Source: Acidobacteriaceae bacterium (GTDB lineage: Bacteria > Acidobacteriota > Terriglobia > Bryobacterales > Bryobacteraceae). Taken from it: a stretch of 36,560 bases of DNA. Positions 22,214-31,378 of this stretch are shown in pieces (within the stretch, counting starts at the first letter, position 1; the number at the start of each line of letters is the position of its first letter). The stretch spans positions 1 through 36,560 of the forward strand of contig CAJCIT010000098.1 in assembly GCA_903970405.1 (NCBI GenBank), written 5' to 3'. Below the pieces are notes generated by a model, which was not told where the DNA came from, searched no databases, and saw nothing but the letters and a program-made list of their open reading frames with translations. The translations under genes were made by a program, and so were the position numbers.

Positions 22214-24349
22214 ATGGCGGACTTAGTCACATTCACCATCGATGGCCGGCAGGTGCAGGCTGCTCCCCGCACCCTTCTGATTACGGCAGCCAAGCAGGCC
22301 GGCATTGAGATTCCCGCGTTCTGCTATTACGACGGCTTTTCGCTCCAGGCGGCCTGCCGGATGTGCCTGGTGGAAATCGAAAAGACGCCGAAGCTGCAAG
22401 TGGCGTGCACGACGCCGGTGACCGAAGGCATGGTGGTGCGCACCGATTCACCGCAAGTGGCGGCGGCCCGCAAGGGCATGCTGGAACTGCTGCTTACCAA
22501 CCATCCGCTGGATTGTCCGGTCTGCGACAAGGGCGGCGAGTGTGAGCTGCAGGACATGGTCTTCCGCTACGGCGCGGGCGAAAGCCGCTTCGTTGAGACG
22601 AAGCAGCATGTGGATGAGCGCCAGTGGTCGCCGGTGGTCTTCTATGACAAGCCGCGCTGCATACTCTGCTACCGCTGCGTGCGGGTCTGCGACGAAGGCT
22701 TGGGCGTGGGCGCTTTGGGCGTCGGAGACCGGGGCTCGGCGTCCGAGATTATTCCCAACCGCGGCGACCATCTGGAGTGCGATGAGTGCGGCGCGTGCAT
22801 CGATATTTGCCCTGTCGGCGCGCTGACCAGCGGGACCTATCGTTATCAGACGCGGCCCTGGGAGATGGATCACGTCGGCACCATTTGCACATTCTGTTCG
22901 AACGGTTGCAAGACGACCTTGGGCGTCCGAAATGGTGAGATCACGCGCGCCAATAACCGCGATAAGTCAGGAGTGAACGGCGAGTTCCTCTGCGTCAAGG
23001 GCCGGTACGGGTTTGACTTCAATCATCATCCGGAGCGGCTCACCGCGCCGCTGGTGCGCGTGAACGGCAAGCTGGCGCCGGCCTCCTGGGCCCAGGCGCT
23101 TGCCACGGTGGGAAAGAAGTTCGCTGAAGTGAAGCAGCGCGGCGGCAAGTTCGGCGTCATCGGTTCGAACCACACCACCAACGAAGAGAACTACTACCTG
23201 CAAAACTTTGCACGGCAGGCGCTGGGCACATCGAACATCGATCACCGCCGAACGGGCGATGTGGCCACCCTGATTGACGCGCTGCACGGCCATGCGGGCG
23301 CACTGGCGACGACGGCCGATCTCTACACGACGCCGGCGGCTTTGATCATCGGCAGCGACCTTTCTCAGCAGCATCCGTTTCTGGCTTGGCAACTGCGCGC
23401 CAATTTCCGCCACCATCAGGCGAAAGTGTTCGCCATCACCAGCGGACCGATTCGCGAAGACCGTTACGCGGCAAAGACGATGCGCGCCGCGGAGGGTGAA
23501 GAGCTGACCGCCGTTGAATCGTTCCGCGAGCACCTTGCCCAGCAGAAATCGCTGGTGATTCTCTTCGGCGATTCCATCAAGGGCGACGCGGTGCGCAAGT
23601 TGGTTGCCTTCGGCGATTCGCTCGGCATTCCGGTGAGTTACGTGCCGCTGGTGGATTACTCAAATTCAAGAGGGGCATCCGACATGGGCGTGCTGCCCGA
23701 TCTGCTTCCGGGCTATCACGGCGTTCGTGAAGCGGGGTTGGAACCGGGCCTCGCCTACGACGCCATTTTGAGCGCCACGGATCTGGATGCACTCTATGTT
23801 GTGCAGGAGAATCCCTTTGCGAAAACACCGCTCGCTTCCACCGGCGCGTTTGTTGTGGTGCAGGATCTCTTCCTGACAGAGACCGCTGAACGCGCCGATG
23901 TGGTGCTGCCTGCCGCCTCGGCTTACGAAAAGGCCGGCACGGTGACCAACGTGTGCGGCGAAGTGCAGAAACTGAAAGCCGGCGCGAAGACGATGGGCGC
24001 GAAGACGGACCTTGAAATCATGGGCCTCATCTCAAAGGAAATGGGGGTCTCGATCGGGATTTGGAAGCACGACACAGTCTTCGCCGAGGTCCGCAAGTCG
24101 GTTCCCGGGTATAACGTGGCTCTTCCGGTGGTGGAAACGGGCGGCGCCGCGCCCACTTTTCCCGTGAACGGGCGCGTGCCGCTGGAGGACCGTCCGGACC
24201 TGATTTCCTCCGACCGTAATACTCTATTCCTTTCGGGCACTTTGGGCCGCTACTCGAAAATGCTGACGTCCGTGCTCGAGTATCCCGGCAAGTTGTACGG
24301 CCAGCCCGTTGAAACGGAGTTGGAAATGAAGGAGGCGCAAAACACGTAA
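22214..24349 (+). CDS. nuoG: NADH-quinone oxidoreductase subunit G
   Basis: A 711-residue 75-kDa-type Fe-S subunit. The N-terminal [2Fe-2S] ferredoxin domain (N1b) has CYYDGFSLQAACRMC and a later Cys. The His-Cys cluster N5 region holds HPLDCPVCDKGGECELQD. The ferredoxin-like pair is CILCYRCVRVC and CDECGACIDICPVGAL. A further C-x2-C-x3-C motif, ICTFCSNGCKTTLG, with a fourth Cys in GEFLCVKGRYG, matches the extra N7 cluster seen in only some bacteria. A molybdopterin-oxidoreductase-like domain without cofactor function follows to the C-terminus; it is shorter than in E. coli (about 908). Confidence 0.96.
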   Translation: MADLVTFTIDGRQVQAAPRTLLITAAKQAGIEIPAFCYYDGFSLQAACRMCLVEIEKTPKLQVACTTPVTEGMVVRTDSPQVAAARKGMLELLLTNHPLDCPVCDKGGECELQDMVFRYGAGESRFVETKQHVDERQWSPVVFYDKPRCILCYRCVRVCDEGLGVGALGVGDRGSASEIIPNRGDHLECDECGACIDICPVGALTSGTYRYQTRPWEMDHVGTICTFCSNGCKTTLGVRNGEITRANNRDKSGVNGEFLCVKGRYGFDFNHHPERLTAPLVRVNGKLAPASWAQALATVGKKFAEVKQRGGKFGVIGSNHTTNEENYYLQNFARQALGTSNIDHRRTGDVATLIDALHGHAGALATTADLYTTPAALIIGSDLSQQHPFLAWQLRANFRHHQAKVFAITSGPIREDRYAAKTMRAAEGEELTAVESFREHLAQQKSLVILFGDSIKGDAVRKLVAFGDSLGIPVSYVPLVDYSNSRGASDMGVLPDLLPGYHGVREAGLEPGLAYDAILSATDLDALYVVQENPFAKTPLASTGAFVVVQDLFLTETAERADVVLPAASAYEKAGTVTNVCGEVQKLKAGAKTMGAKTDLEIMGLISKEMGVSIGIWKHDTVFAEVRKSVPGYNVALPVVETGGAAPTFPVNGRVPLEDRPDLISSDRNTLFLSGTLGRYSKMLTSVLEYPGKLYGQPVETELEMKEAQNT

Positions 24350-24356
24350 GCCGCCA

Positions 24357-25559
24357 ATGACGCCGTTCATTATTGCCAGCCTGATCAAGATCGCGTTAGT
24401 CTTTGCCGTCTTCATGACGACGCTCGCCTACCTTCAATGGATTGAGCGAAAGGTTCTTGCCCATATTCAATCTCGCGTCGGTCCGCTGCGCGTCGGTCCT
24501 CACGGGCTGTTCCAGCCGCTGGCGGACGTCTTCAAGCTGCTCACCAAAGAGGACCTGATGCCCTCCCAGGTGAACCGCTTCTTTTTTCTGCTGGGTCCGT
24601 TCCTGGCGGTCTCACTGGCGTTGATTCCCATCGCCGTGGTCCCGTTCGGTCCTCATATCACGATCTTCGGTTATCAGACCGACATGCAGATTGCCGATCT
24701 CAGCATCGGCGTGATGTTTATCCTGGCGGCGACGTCGGTGGGCGTGTACGGCATTGCCCTGGGCGCGTGGGCTTCCAATAACAAGTATTCGCTGCTGGGC
24801 AGTCTGCGCAGCGCGGCGCAGATGGTTAGCTACGAGTTGCCGCTGGCGCTGGCCATTGCCGCGGCGCTGCTGCTGGCCAATTCGCTCAGTTTTCGCGAGA
24901 TTGTCGATAACCAGGGCGGCTACCTGTTCGGCTTCATTCCGCGCTGGCACGTTTTTCAGATGCCGTTTCCGCAGATCTTCGGATTCGTCATTTTTCTAAT
25001 CTCGGGTTTCGCCGAAACCAACCGCATCCCGTTCGACCTTCCGGAGGCGGAGAACGAACTGGTGGGAGGCTATCACACCGAGTACAGCTCCATGAAGTTC
25101 GCCTGCTTCTTCATGTCTGAATACGCCAATATGGTGACCACCACCTGCGTGGCGACGCTGCTGTTCCTGGGCGGCTGGCAGCCGCTGTTTCCCGCTCCCT
25201 ATTCGAACTGGGTGCCGGTGGCGCTCTTCATCCTGTTTGCGCTGCTCTCTCTGAACTTCGCGCAGAATCCCATCCGCAAGGGGGACAAGTATTCGTTCCC
25301 GGTAATCACCGTGCTGATGGTAGTGCTGGCCGTTCTCTTCGCCGTTCCCGCGCTGCAACCCTACATCACGCCGCTGTTCTGGTTTTGCTCCAAAGTGGGG
25401 GCGTTGTTGTTCACCTTCATCTGGGTTCGCGGGACGCTGCCGCGTTTTCGTTATGACCAGCTCATGCGCTTTGCCTGGTCGTTCCTGTTTCCGCTCGCGA
25501 TGCTGAACATGCTTGTGACGGCTCTGTTCGTCGCACTCTTCCCGGGGAAAGGCCGCTGA
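24357..25559 (+). CDS. nuoH: NADH-quinone oxidoreductase subunit H
   Basis: A 400-residue ND1-type membrane subunit that joins the peripheral arm to the pumping arm and lines the quinone channel. Marks are WIERKVLAHIQSRVGPLRVG with GLFQPLADVFKLLTKED, the conserved loop ETNRIPFDLPEAENELVGGY (about 221-240) and the C-terminal RGTLPRFRYDQLMRFAW. About eight transmembrane helices are visible. nuoI normally follows nuoH but is missing here; nuoJ starts 3 bases after the stop. Confidence 0.96.
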   Translation: MTPFIIASLIKIALVFAVFMTTLAYLQWIERKVLAHIQSRVGPLRVGPHGLFQPLADVFKLLTKEDLMPSQVNRFFFLLGPFLAVSLALIPIAVVPFGPHITIFGYQTDMQIADLSIGVMFILAATSVGVYGIALGAWASNNKYSLLGSLRSAAQMVSYELPLALAIAAALLLANSLSFREIVDNQGGYLFGFIPRWHVFQMPFPQIFGFVIFLISGFAETNRIPFDLPEAENELVGGYHTEYSSMKFACFFMSEYANMVTTTCVATLLFLGGWQPLFPAPYSNWVPVALFILFALLSLNFAQNPIRKGDKYSFPVITVLMVVLAVLFAVPALQPYITPLFWFCSKVGALLFTFIWVRGTLPRFRYDQLMRFAWSFLFPLAMLNMLVTALFVALFPGKGR

Positions 25560-25562
25560 TTC

Positions 25563-26066
25563 ATGGATACCGTTCTGTTCATCGTCTTCGCCGCCGTGGC
25601 CGTTGCCTGCGCGGTGAACCTGATTCTGCAGAAGCATCCGATTTCAAGCGCGCTCTCGCTGGTGGGCGTCATGGGCTCGCTGGCCGTCCTTTATCTGCTG
25701 CTCGGGGCCGAGTTCATGGCCGTTACGCAGATTGTGGTGTATGCGGGCGCGGTGATGGTGCTGTTCGTCTTCGTCATCATGCTGCTGAATACCGGGCAGG
25801 AGACAGGCGGCGGAAAGTCGTGGTTTGCGCAAGTAGCCGGACTGCCGCTGCTGCTGGCCTTTATCGCGCTGATGGGCCTGCTGATTTGCGGGCCCTTGAT
25901 GCCGCGGCTGCGCGCGGTTCAATTCGGCTCATGGCACGGCGGAACGGCCAGGGCCATCGGCCGCGCCATCTTTACCGACTACCTGCTGCCATTTGAGGTC
26001 ACCTCGGTTCTGGTGCTGATCGCCATTCTGGGCGCGGTAGTGCTGGCCCGCAAGGAGATCGATTAA
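25563..26066 (+). CDS. nuoJ: NADH-quinone oxidoreductase subunit J
   Basis: A 167-residue ND6-type membrane subunit with five hydrophobic helices. Diagnostic features are NLILQKHPISSALSLVGVMG and the pi-bulge-containing helix AEFMAVTQIVVYAGAVMVLF, conserved for proton-pump coupling. It is placed 3 bases after nuoH and 2 bases before nuoK. Confidence 0.95.
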   Translation: MDTVLFIVFAAVAVACAVNLILQKHPISSALSLVGVMGSLAVLYLLLGAEFMAVTQIVVYAGAVMVLFVFVIMLLNTGQETGGGKSWFAQVAGLPLLLAFIALMGLLICGPLMPRLRAVQFGSWHGGTARAIGRAIFTDYLLPFEVTSVLVLIAILGAVVLARKEID

Positions 26067-26068
26067 CA

Positions 26069-26389
26069 ATGAATCCAAGCTTGCCTTCCATTCCCCTCTC
26101 GTGGTATCTCCTCCTGAGCGCCGTCCTCTTTACGCTGGGCGTGGCCGGCTTCCTTTACCGCAAGAACATCATCACCGTGTTCATGTCCATTGAACTGATG
26201 CTGAACGCGGTGAACCTGAGCTTCATTGCCTTCGCCTACCAGTGGCGGCAGGTGGAAGGGCACATTTACGCGTTCTTCGTGATGGTGGTGGCGGCGGCGG
26301 AAGCAGCCGTGGGATTGGCCATCATTCTCACCATCTTCAAGAATCGGGCGACGTTGCAGATTGACGACGTCGACTCCATGAAACTGTAG
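26069..26389 (+). CDS. nuoK: NADH-quinone oxidoreductase subunit K
   Basis: A 106-residue ND4L-type subunit with three transmembrane helices. Both membrane glutamates needed for proton translocation are present, in FMSIELMLNAVNLSF and VVAAAEAAVGLAII. The start follows nuoJ by 2 bases and nuoL begins 9 bases after its stop. Confidence 0.96.
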   Translation: MNPSLPSIPLSWYLLLSAVLFTLGVAGFLYRKNIITVFMSIELMLNAVNLSFIAFAYQWRQVEGHIYAFFVMVVAAAEAAVGLAIILTIFKNRATLQIDDVDSMKL

Positions 26390-26398
26390 CCGGTAACC

Positions 26399-28255
26399 AT
26401 GAATCTTTGGCTCATCCCAATCCTCCCGCTGATAGGGTTTCTCATCAACGGCGTGTTCGGCAAGCGGCTGGCGAAGCCGGTTATCGATGCCGTCGCCATC
26501 GGTTCGGTGGCGGCCTCCTTTGCCTACACGCTGTGGGCGCTGTGGTCGCTCTACCCGATTGACGCGGCCCATCACGAAAGTTATTTCACCTGGTTCCAGA
26601 GCGGGACCTTTCAGGTGGGCGTCGACTTCTTTGTGGACCGCCTGAATGCCGTCATGCTGCTGGTTGTCACGGGCGTCGGCCTGCTGATTCACATCTACGC
26701 CATCGGTTACATGGCGCACGAAGGCGGCTACTATCGATTCTTCTGTTACTTGAACCTATTCATGTTCTTCATGCTGGTGCTGGTGCTGGCGCAAAACTTC
26801 CTGCTGATGTTCGTGGGATGGGAAGGAGTTGGCCTGTGCAGTTACCTGTTGGTCGGCTTCTATTTTCAGGAGAAGTTCGCCACGGACGCCGGCAACAAGG
26901 CGTTCATCGTGAACCGCATCGGCGACTTCGGTTTCTCGCTGGGGATGCTGCTGCTGGTGACGGTCTTCGGCACGCTCGATTTCTTTAAGATGTCCGACGC
27001 GGCCAAGGGTCACCCGATTGAGACGCAGGCCGGTGTGCTGACATTGGCGACGCTGCTGCTGCTGTTAGGCGCCACCGGCAAATCGGCCCAGGTTCCACTG
27101 TATGTCTGGCTTCCCGACGCCATGGCCGGCCCCACGCCTGTTTCGGCGCTGATCCACGCGGCCACGATGGTGACGGCGGGCGTATATATGATTGCGCGGT
27201 CCAGCTTCCTGTTCGCTCACACGCCGATCACCATGCGCGTTGTCGCCCTCATCGGATTGTTGACGGCGGTGATGGCGGCTTCCATCGGCATCACCCAAAA
27301 CGACATCAAGAAGGTGTTCGCCTACTCGACGGTGTCGCAGTTAGGTTATATGTTCCTCGGCCTCGGCGTAGGGGCTTATTCGGCGAGTATCTTCCACGTG
27401 ATGACGCATGCCTTCTTTAAGGCGCTGCTATTCCTGGGCGCCGGAAGCGTGATCCACGCGCTGAGCGGCGAGCAGGATCTGCGGCACATGGGTGGATTGC
27501 GGAAAAAGCTGCCCATCACCTGCTGGACATTGCTGGCGGCGAGCATCGCCATCTCCGGCATTCCGCCGTTCTCGGGATTCTTCAGCAAAGACGCAATTCT
27601 TGCCGCGGCCTTTCATCATGGACAATACGGGCCATATCTCTACCTAATCGGCGTGCTGACCGCGTGCGTCACCGCCTTTTACGTCTTCCGCGCCTTCTTC
27701 ATGGCCTTCTTCGGTGAATACCGGGGCCACGCCCATCCACATGAATCTCCCCTGGTGATGACTTTGCCGCTGATTATTCTCGCCGTGTTTTCCGTGGCGG
27801 GCGGATTCATCAGCGTGCCGAAATGGCTGGCGCCGATGTTCCCGCTGGCCGGGGGCGACGATCTAAACCTCGAAATAATCTCCGCTGTTGCGGGCGCGCT
27901 TGGCATCGCGGCGGCATACTTCTTCTATGTCCTGCGGCCCAGCGCCGCCGAAACCTTCAAGAATAAAGCGGGCGCGGTCTACACACTGGTGAATAACAAA
28001 TACTATGTGGACGAGATCTACAACATCGCCATCGTCAAGCCGCTGCTGTACCTCTCCCGCGTTGTCCTCTGGCACGGCGTTGACGAAGATGGTATTGACC
28101 GGAACCTGGTGGATGGCGCCGGGCGCCGCGCCCGCGACCTGGGCGGCGCGCTTCGCTACCTGCAATCGGGCAGTATTCGCAACTACGCCACCTGGGTTCT
28201 CACCGGCTGCCTGCTGGTGATTCTGATTATCGGCCTGGCGGGAGGCGTTCGATGA
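26399..28255 (+). CDS. nuoL: NADH-quinone oxidoreductase subunit L
   Basis: A 618-residue ND5-type antiporter-like proton-pumping subunit. The key glutamate is in LMFVGWEGVGLCSYLLVGFY, and the key lysine in GATGKSAQVPLYVWLPDAM followed by GPTPVSALIHAATMVTAGVY. The His/Lys-rich helix DIKKVFAYSTVSQLGYMF is present. The C-terminal portion contains the long lateral helix region and a final transmembrane anchor. Its TGA overlaps the ATG of nuoM (ATGA). Confidence 0.97.
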   Translation: MNLWLIPILPLIGFLINGVFGKRLAKPVIDAVAIGSVAASFAYTLWALWSLYPIDAAHHESYFTWFQSGTFQVGVDFFVDRLNAVMLLVVTGVGLLIHIYAIGYMAHEGGYYRFFCYLNLFMFFMLVLVLAQNFLLMFVGWEGVGLCSYLLVGFYFQEKFATDAGNKAFIVNRIGDFGFSLGMLLLVTVFGTLDFFKMSDAAKGHPIETQAGVLTLATLLLLLGATGKSAQVPLYVWLPDAMAGPTPVSALIHAATMVTAGVYMIARSSFLFAHTPITMRVVALIGLLTAVMAASIGITQNDIKKVFAYSTVSQLGYMFLGLGVGAYSASIFHVMTHAFFKALLFLGAGSVIHALSGEQDLRHMGGLRKKLPITCWTLLAASIAISGIPPFSGFFSKDAILAAAFHHGQYGPYLYLIGVLTACVTAFYVFRAFFMAFFGEYRGHAHPHESPLVMTLPLIILAVFSVAGGFISVPKWLAPMFPLAGGDDLNLEIISAVAGALGIAAAYFFYVLRPSAAETFKNKAGAVYTLVNNKYYVDEIYNIAIVKPLLYLSRVVLWHGVDEDGIDRNLVDGAGRRARDLGGALRYLQSGSIRNYATWVLTGCLLVILIIGLAGGVR

Positions 28256-29820
28256 GCATCCTCCTCCTAACGCTGTTTCTTCCGCTGGCCGGCTTCTTCG
28301 TGCTGCTGCTGTTGCCCAGGAACTCGCCGCTGGCCTCGCCGCTGGCGCGTGGAATAGCCATCCTAACCGCCGTGCTTTCCTGGGGCTTGATTGCCCCGGC
28401 GCTGCAATCACCCGCCACTTATACCTCGTCCATCGACATTCTCTGGATCTCTTCGCTCGGCATTCATTTCCATCTCGGCGTGGATGGCATCAGTCTCTGG
28501 CTGGTGGTGCTGACCACACTGCTGATGGTGGTGGGCGTTTGGATTTCGGACAGCCTGATCCTGGAACGGAAGAAGTCTTTCTTGGCGCTGCTGTTGCTGT
28601 TTGAATTCGGGCTGATCGGCGTCTTCACGGCGCTGGATCTTTTCGTCTTCTACGTGTTCTGGGAGGTGGCGCTGATCCCCATGTATTTGATGGTGGGCGG
28701 ATGGGGCGGTCCCAGGCGCGTACACGCGGCCGTCAAGTTCTTCCTATTCACGTTTCTTGGCTCGGTGATGATGCTTGGCGCCATCATCTATATCGCCGCG
28801 CAGGCTGAATCCTTCGACTACCGGCAGATCATAGCCGGATTGAGTTCGGGCACGCTTCGATTCTCGTCGAACGAACAGCTCTTTCTGTTCCTGGCCTTTC
28901 TACTGGCATTTGCGATTAAGATTCCCATCTTCCCCTTGCACACTTGGCAACCGTTTGCCTATGAGCAGGCGCCGGCGCCGGCCACGTTCCTGCTGGCCGC
29001 GGTGATGTCAAAGATGGGTACCTATGGATTGGTTCGTTTCTGCATGGGTCTGTTCCCGAACGCCGCGCACCGGTGCGCGGATTGGATTATCGTGCTGGCC
29101 ATCACTGGCATCGTGTATGGCGCCTGCATCGCCATCGTACAGTCGAACATCAAGCGGCTGATTGCTTACTCGTCGATCAGCCACCTGGGATTCATCGTGC
29201 TCGGCCTGTTCACGTTTGACCAGCGCGGCGCGGATGGCGCTGTTTATCAAATGGTGGCGCATGGCGTCTCAACGGGCGCTCTGTTCGTTCTGGCCGGTTA
29301 TCTGGAACGGCGCCGCGGCTCGATGGAAATTGGCGATTTCGGCGGCATCGCTACCGTGGCGCCCTCGCTTTCTTCAGTCTTCCTGATTGCGACTCTGGCC
29401 AGCATCGGTTTGCCTGCGCTGTGTAACTTCGTGGGTGAGTTTCTGGTTCTGCAAGGCGCGGCAAATGTTCATTTCTGGTGGGCGGTTTACGCCGCCACCG
29501 GTGTCATCCTCTCCGCCATTTACATGCTGTGGATGTACCAGCGCACCTTCTACGGCAAGGCGCAAGGAGTGAACGAATCGTTAACTGACCTGACGCCGAG
29601 TGAGTGGGCGCCGGTGCTGGTCTTGCTGGTTCCGCTGGTTTGGATGGGAGTCTACACGCAAACGTTCCTGCCGGCCATCAGTTCGGCAAACGCACAGTGG
29701 ATCTCGCAAAGCCAGGCTCGCGATGAGGTCCAGGTGAAGCTTTATCCCGCACTCAGGCCCAATGGCGGGTTAGCGCCCGCCAGCATTTCGGCGGCGCTGG
29801 CCGGGAGGGTTGCCAAGTGA
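28252..29820 (+). CDS. nuoM: NADH-quinone oxidoreductase subunit M
   Basis: A 522-residue ND4-type antiporter-like pump. The conserved glutamate is in FYVFWEVALIPMYLMVGGWG, the channel lysine is Lys223 in AFAIKIPIFPLHTW, and a second lysine is in AAVMSKMGTYGLVRF. NIKRLIAYSSISHLGFIVLG is the usual discontinuous helix. The normally invariant HTWLPDAH is here HTWQPFAY (about 230-237), so the Asp and His are replaced. It overlaps nuoL by 4 bases and nuoN by 4 bases (GTGA). Confidence 0.96.
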   Translation: MSILLLTLFLPLAGFFVLLLLPRNSPLASPLARGIAILTAVLSWGLIAPALQSPATYTSSIDILWISSLGIHFHLGVDGISLWLVVLTTLLMVVGVWISDSLILERKKSFLALLLLFEFGLIGVFTALDLFVFYVFWEVALIPMYLMVGGWGGPRRVHAAVKFFLFTFLGSVMMLGAIIYIAAQAESFDYRQIIAGLSSGTLRFSSNEQLFLFLAFLLAFAIKIPIFPLHTWQPFAYEQAPAPATFLLAAVMSKMGTYGLVRFCMGLFPNAAHRCADWIIVLAITGIVYGACIAIVQSNIKRLIAYSSISHLGFIVLGLFTFDQRGADGAVYQMVAHGVSTGALFVLAGYLERRRGSMEIGDFGGIATVAPSLSSVFLIATLASIGLPALCNFVGEFLVLQGAANVHFWWAVYAATGVILSAIYMLWMYQRTFYGKAQGVNESLTDLTPSEWAPVLVLLVPLVWMGVYTQTFLPAISSANAQWISQSQARDEVQVKLYPALRPNGGLAPASISAALAGRVAK

Positions 29821-31301
29821 ACGAGATCAATCCACCGCAGGCAGCCGAATATCTGCGCTTCCTTCCCGAAATCATCCTCATTGTGGCGGGCGCTCTACTG
29901 ATGGTTCTTGAAGGCGTCACCACCACGCCCGCGCAAAAACGCCGCCTGGGATACTTCGCGCTGGCGGCCATTGCGGCGGCCATGTTGGGCGGAGTGGCGG
30001 CTAACAATAACTCGGGCCAGGCGTTCCATCGCATGCTGACCGTGGATGGCTACGGAACATTTTTCCGGGAATTGGTTTTGGGCGTGGGCTTCTTTTGCCT
30101 GCTCTCCTCCTTCGAGTATCTGCGGCGCGAGGGCGCGGAAACGGGCGAGTTCTATGCCCTGGTTCTGTTTTCGCTGGTGGGCCAGTGCATCCTGGCCACC
30201 GCCAACGACCTGCTGATGGTATTCATCGGCCTGGAAGTTTCCTCCATTGCCAGTTATATCCTGGCCGGCTTCCTGCGGGGCGACCGCCGCAATAACGAAT
30301 CGGCGCTGAAGTACTTCCTGCTGGGCTCCTTTGCCACCGCATTCCTGCTCTATGGAATGGCCTGGATTTACGGCATCCTTGGCTCGACAAATATCGATGA
30401 CATACACAATGTCCTCAGCGGCACGGACCGCATCGTTCCTCTGCCTCTGATCGGCATGGCGGCCGCCTTGACTTTCGTCGGCTTCGCATTCAAGGTTTCC
30501 GCCGCGCCGTTTCAATCGTGGGCGCCGGATGTGTATCAGGGAGCGCCGGCCCCGGTGAGCGCCTTTCTCTCGGCCGGACCGAAGGCCGCCGCCTTCGCGG
30601 TGTTCTTCCGGGTCTTCATGACGGGCTTCGGCCCGATTAACGGACGCTGGGTGCCGTTGGTCTGGGCCTGCGCCCTGCTGACAATGATCATCGGCAACTT
30701 TGCCGCGCTGGCGCAAACCAACGTCAAGCGCCTGCTGGCTTACAGCTCCATCGCCCATGCCGGTTACATCCTGGTGGCGCTCACCGCCGATTCACAAGTT
30801 GGGATGGCGGCCATGATGTTCTATCTGGCCTCCTATGGCCTGATGAACGTCGGCGTGTTCGCGGTAATCAACCATGTGGCGAACCGCCACGAAAAGTTTG
30901 TTCATATCAGTGACTTTGCGGGCCTGGGCAAGCGGGAACCGGCCACCGCCGCGTTGCTCACAGTCTTTGTCCTTTCGCTGATCGGTGTGCCGCTGACCGG
31001 AGGCTTCTTCGCGAAGTTCTACGTCTTCCGCGCCGCCCTCGATTCACACCTGATCTGGCTGACGGTCTTAGGCCTGCTGAACAGCGCCGTGGCCGCTTAC
31101 TACTACCTGAAGATTCTGGCCGCGGTCTACATGCAGGAGCCGGGCGAAGCGACAAGCACGCTTCAGCCTCTGGAGCCCGGTCTGCGGCTGACCATCTGGG
31201 CCACCGCACTGGGGACGCTGCTGCTGGGTATTTTCCCGTCGGCGCTGATTGGTTTTGTTTCGAACTCTGCCGCGACGGTGCTCGGGAAGCTAGGGCCGTA
31301 A
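29817..31301 (+). CDS. nuoN: NADH-quinone oxidoreductase subunit N
   Basis: A 494-residue ND2-type antiporter-like pump, the last gene of the operon. The GTG start overlaps the nuoM stop. The conserved glutamate is in LMVFIGLEVSSIASYILAGF, with the lysine in LKYFLLGSFATAFLLYGMAW and FAFKVSAAPFQSWAPDVYQG (GAP-APVSAFLSAGPKAA follows). TNVKRLLAYSSIAHAGYIL is the broken-helix motif. Downstream, GGGCCG (31293-31298) can pair with CGGCCC (31316-31321), a possible but weak terminator. Confidence 0.96.
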   Translation: MNEINPPQAAEYLRFLPEIILIVAGALLMVLEGVTTTPAQKRRLGYFALAAIAAAMLGGVAANNNSGQAFHRMLTVDGYGTFFRELVLGVGFFCLLSSFEYLRREGAETGEFYALVLFSLVGQCILATANDLLMVFIGLEVSSIASYILAGFLRGDRRNNESALKYFLLGSFATAFLLYGMAWIYGILGSTNIDDIHNVLSGTDRIVPLPLIGMAAALTFVGFAFKVSAAPFQSWAPDVYQGAPAPVSAFLSAGPKAAAFAVFFRVFMTGFGPINGRWVPLVWACALLTMIIGNFAALAQTNVKRLLAYSSIAHAGYILVALTADSQVGMAAMMFYLASYGLMNVGVFAVINHVANRHEKFVHISDFAGLGKREPATAALLTVFVLSLIGVPLTGGFFAKFYVFRAALDSHLIWLTVLGLLNSAVAAYYYLKILAAVYMQEPGEATSTLQPLEPGLRLTIWATALGTLLLGIFPSALIGFVSNSAATVLGKLGP

Positions 31302-31378
31302 CCGGCAGGGTCCACCGGCCCGGCTTTCTATCTTGCTCTGAGTGGGTGCAAAGCAGGGAGTAGTATCGAGCTCAATGG

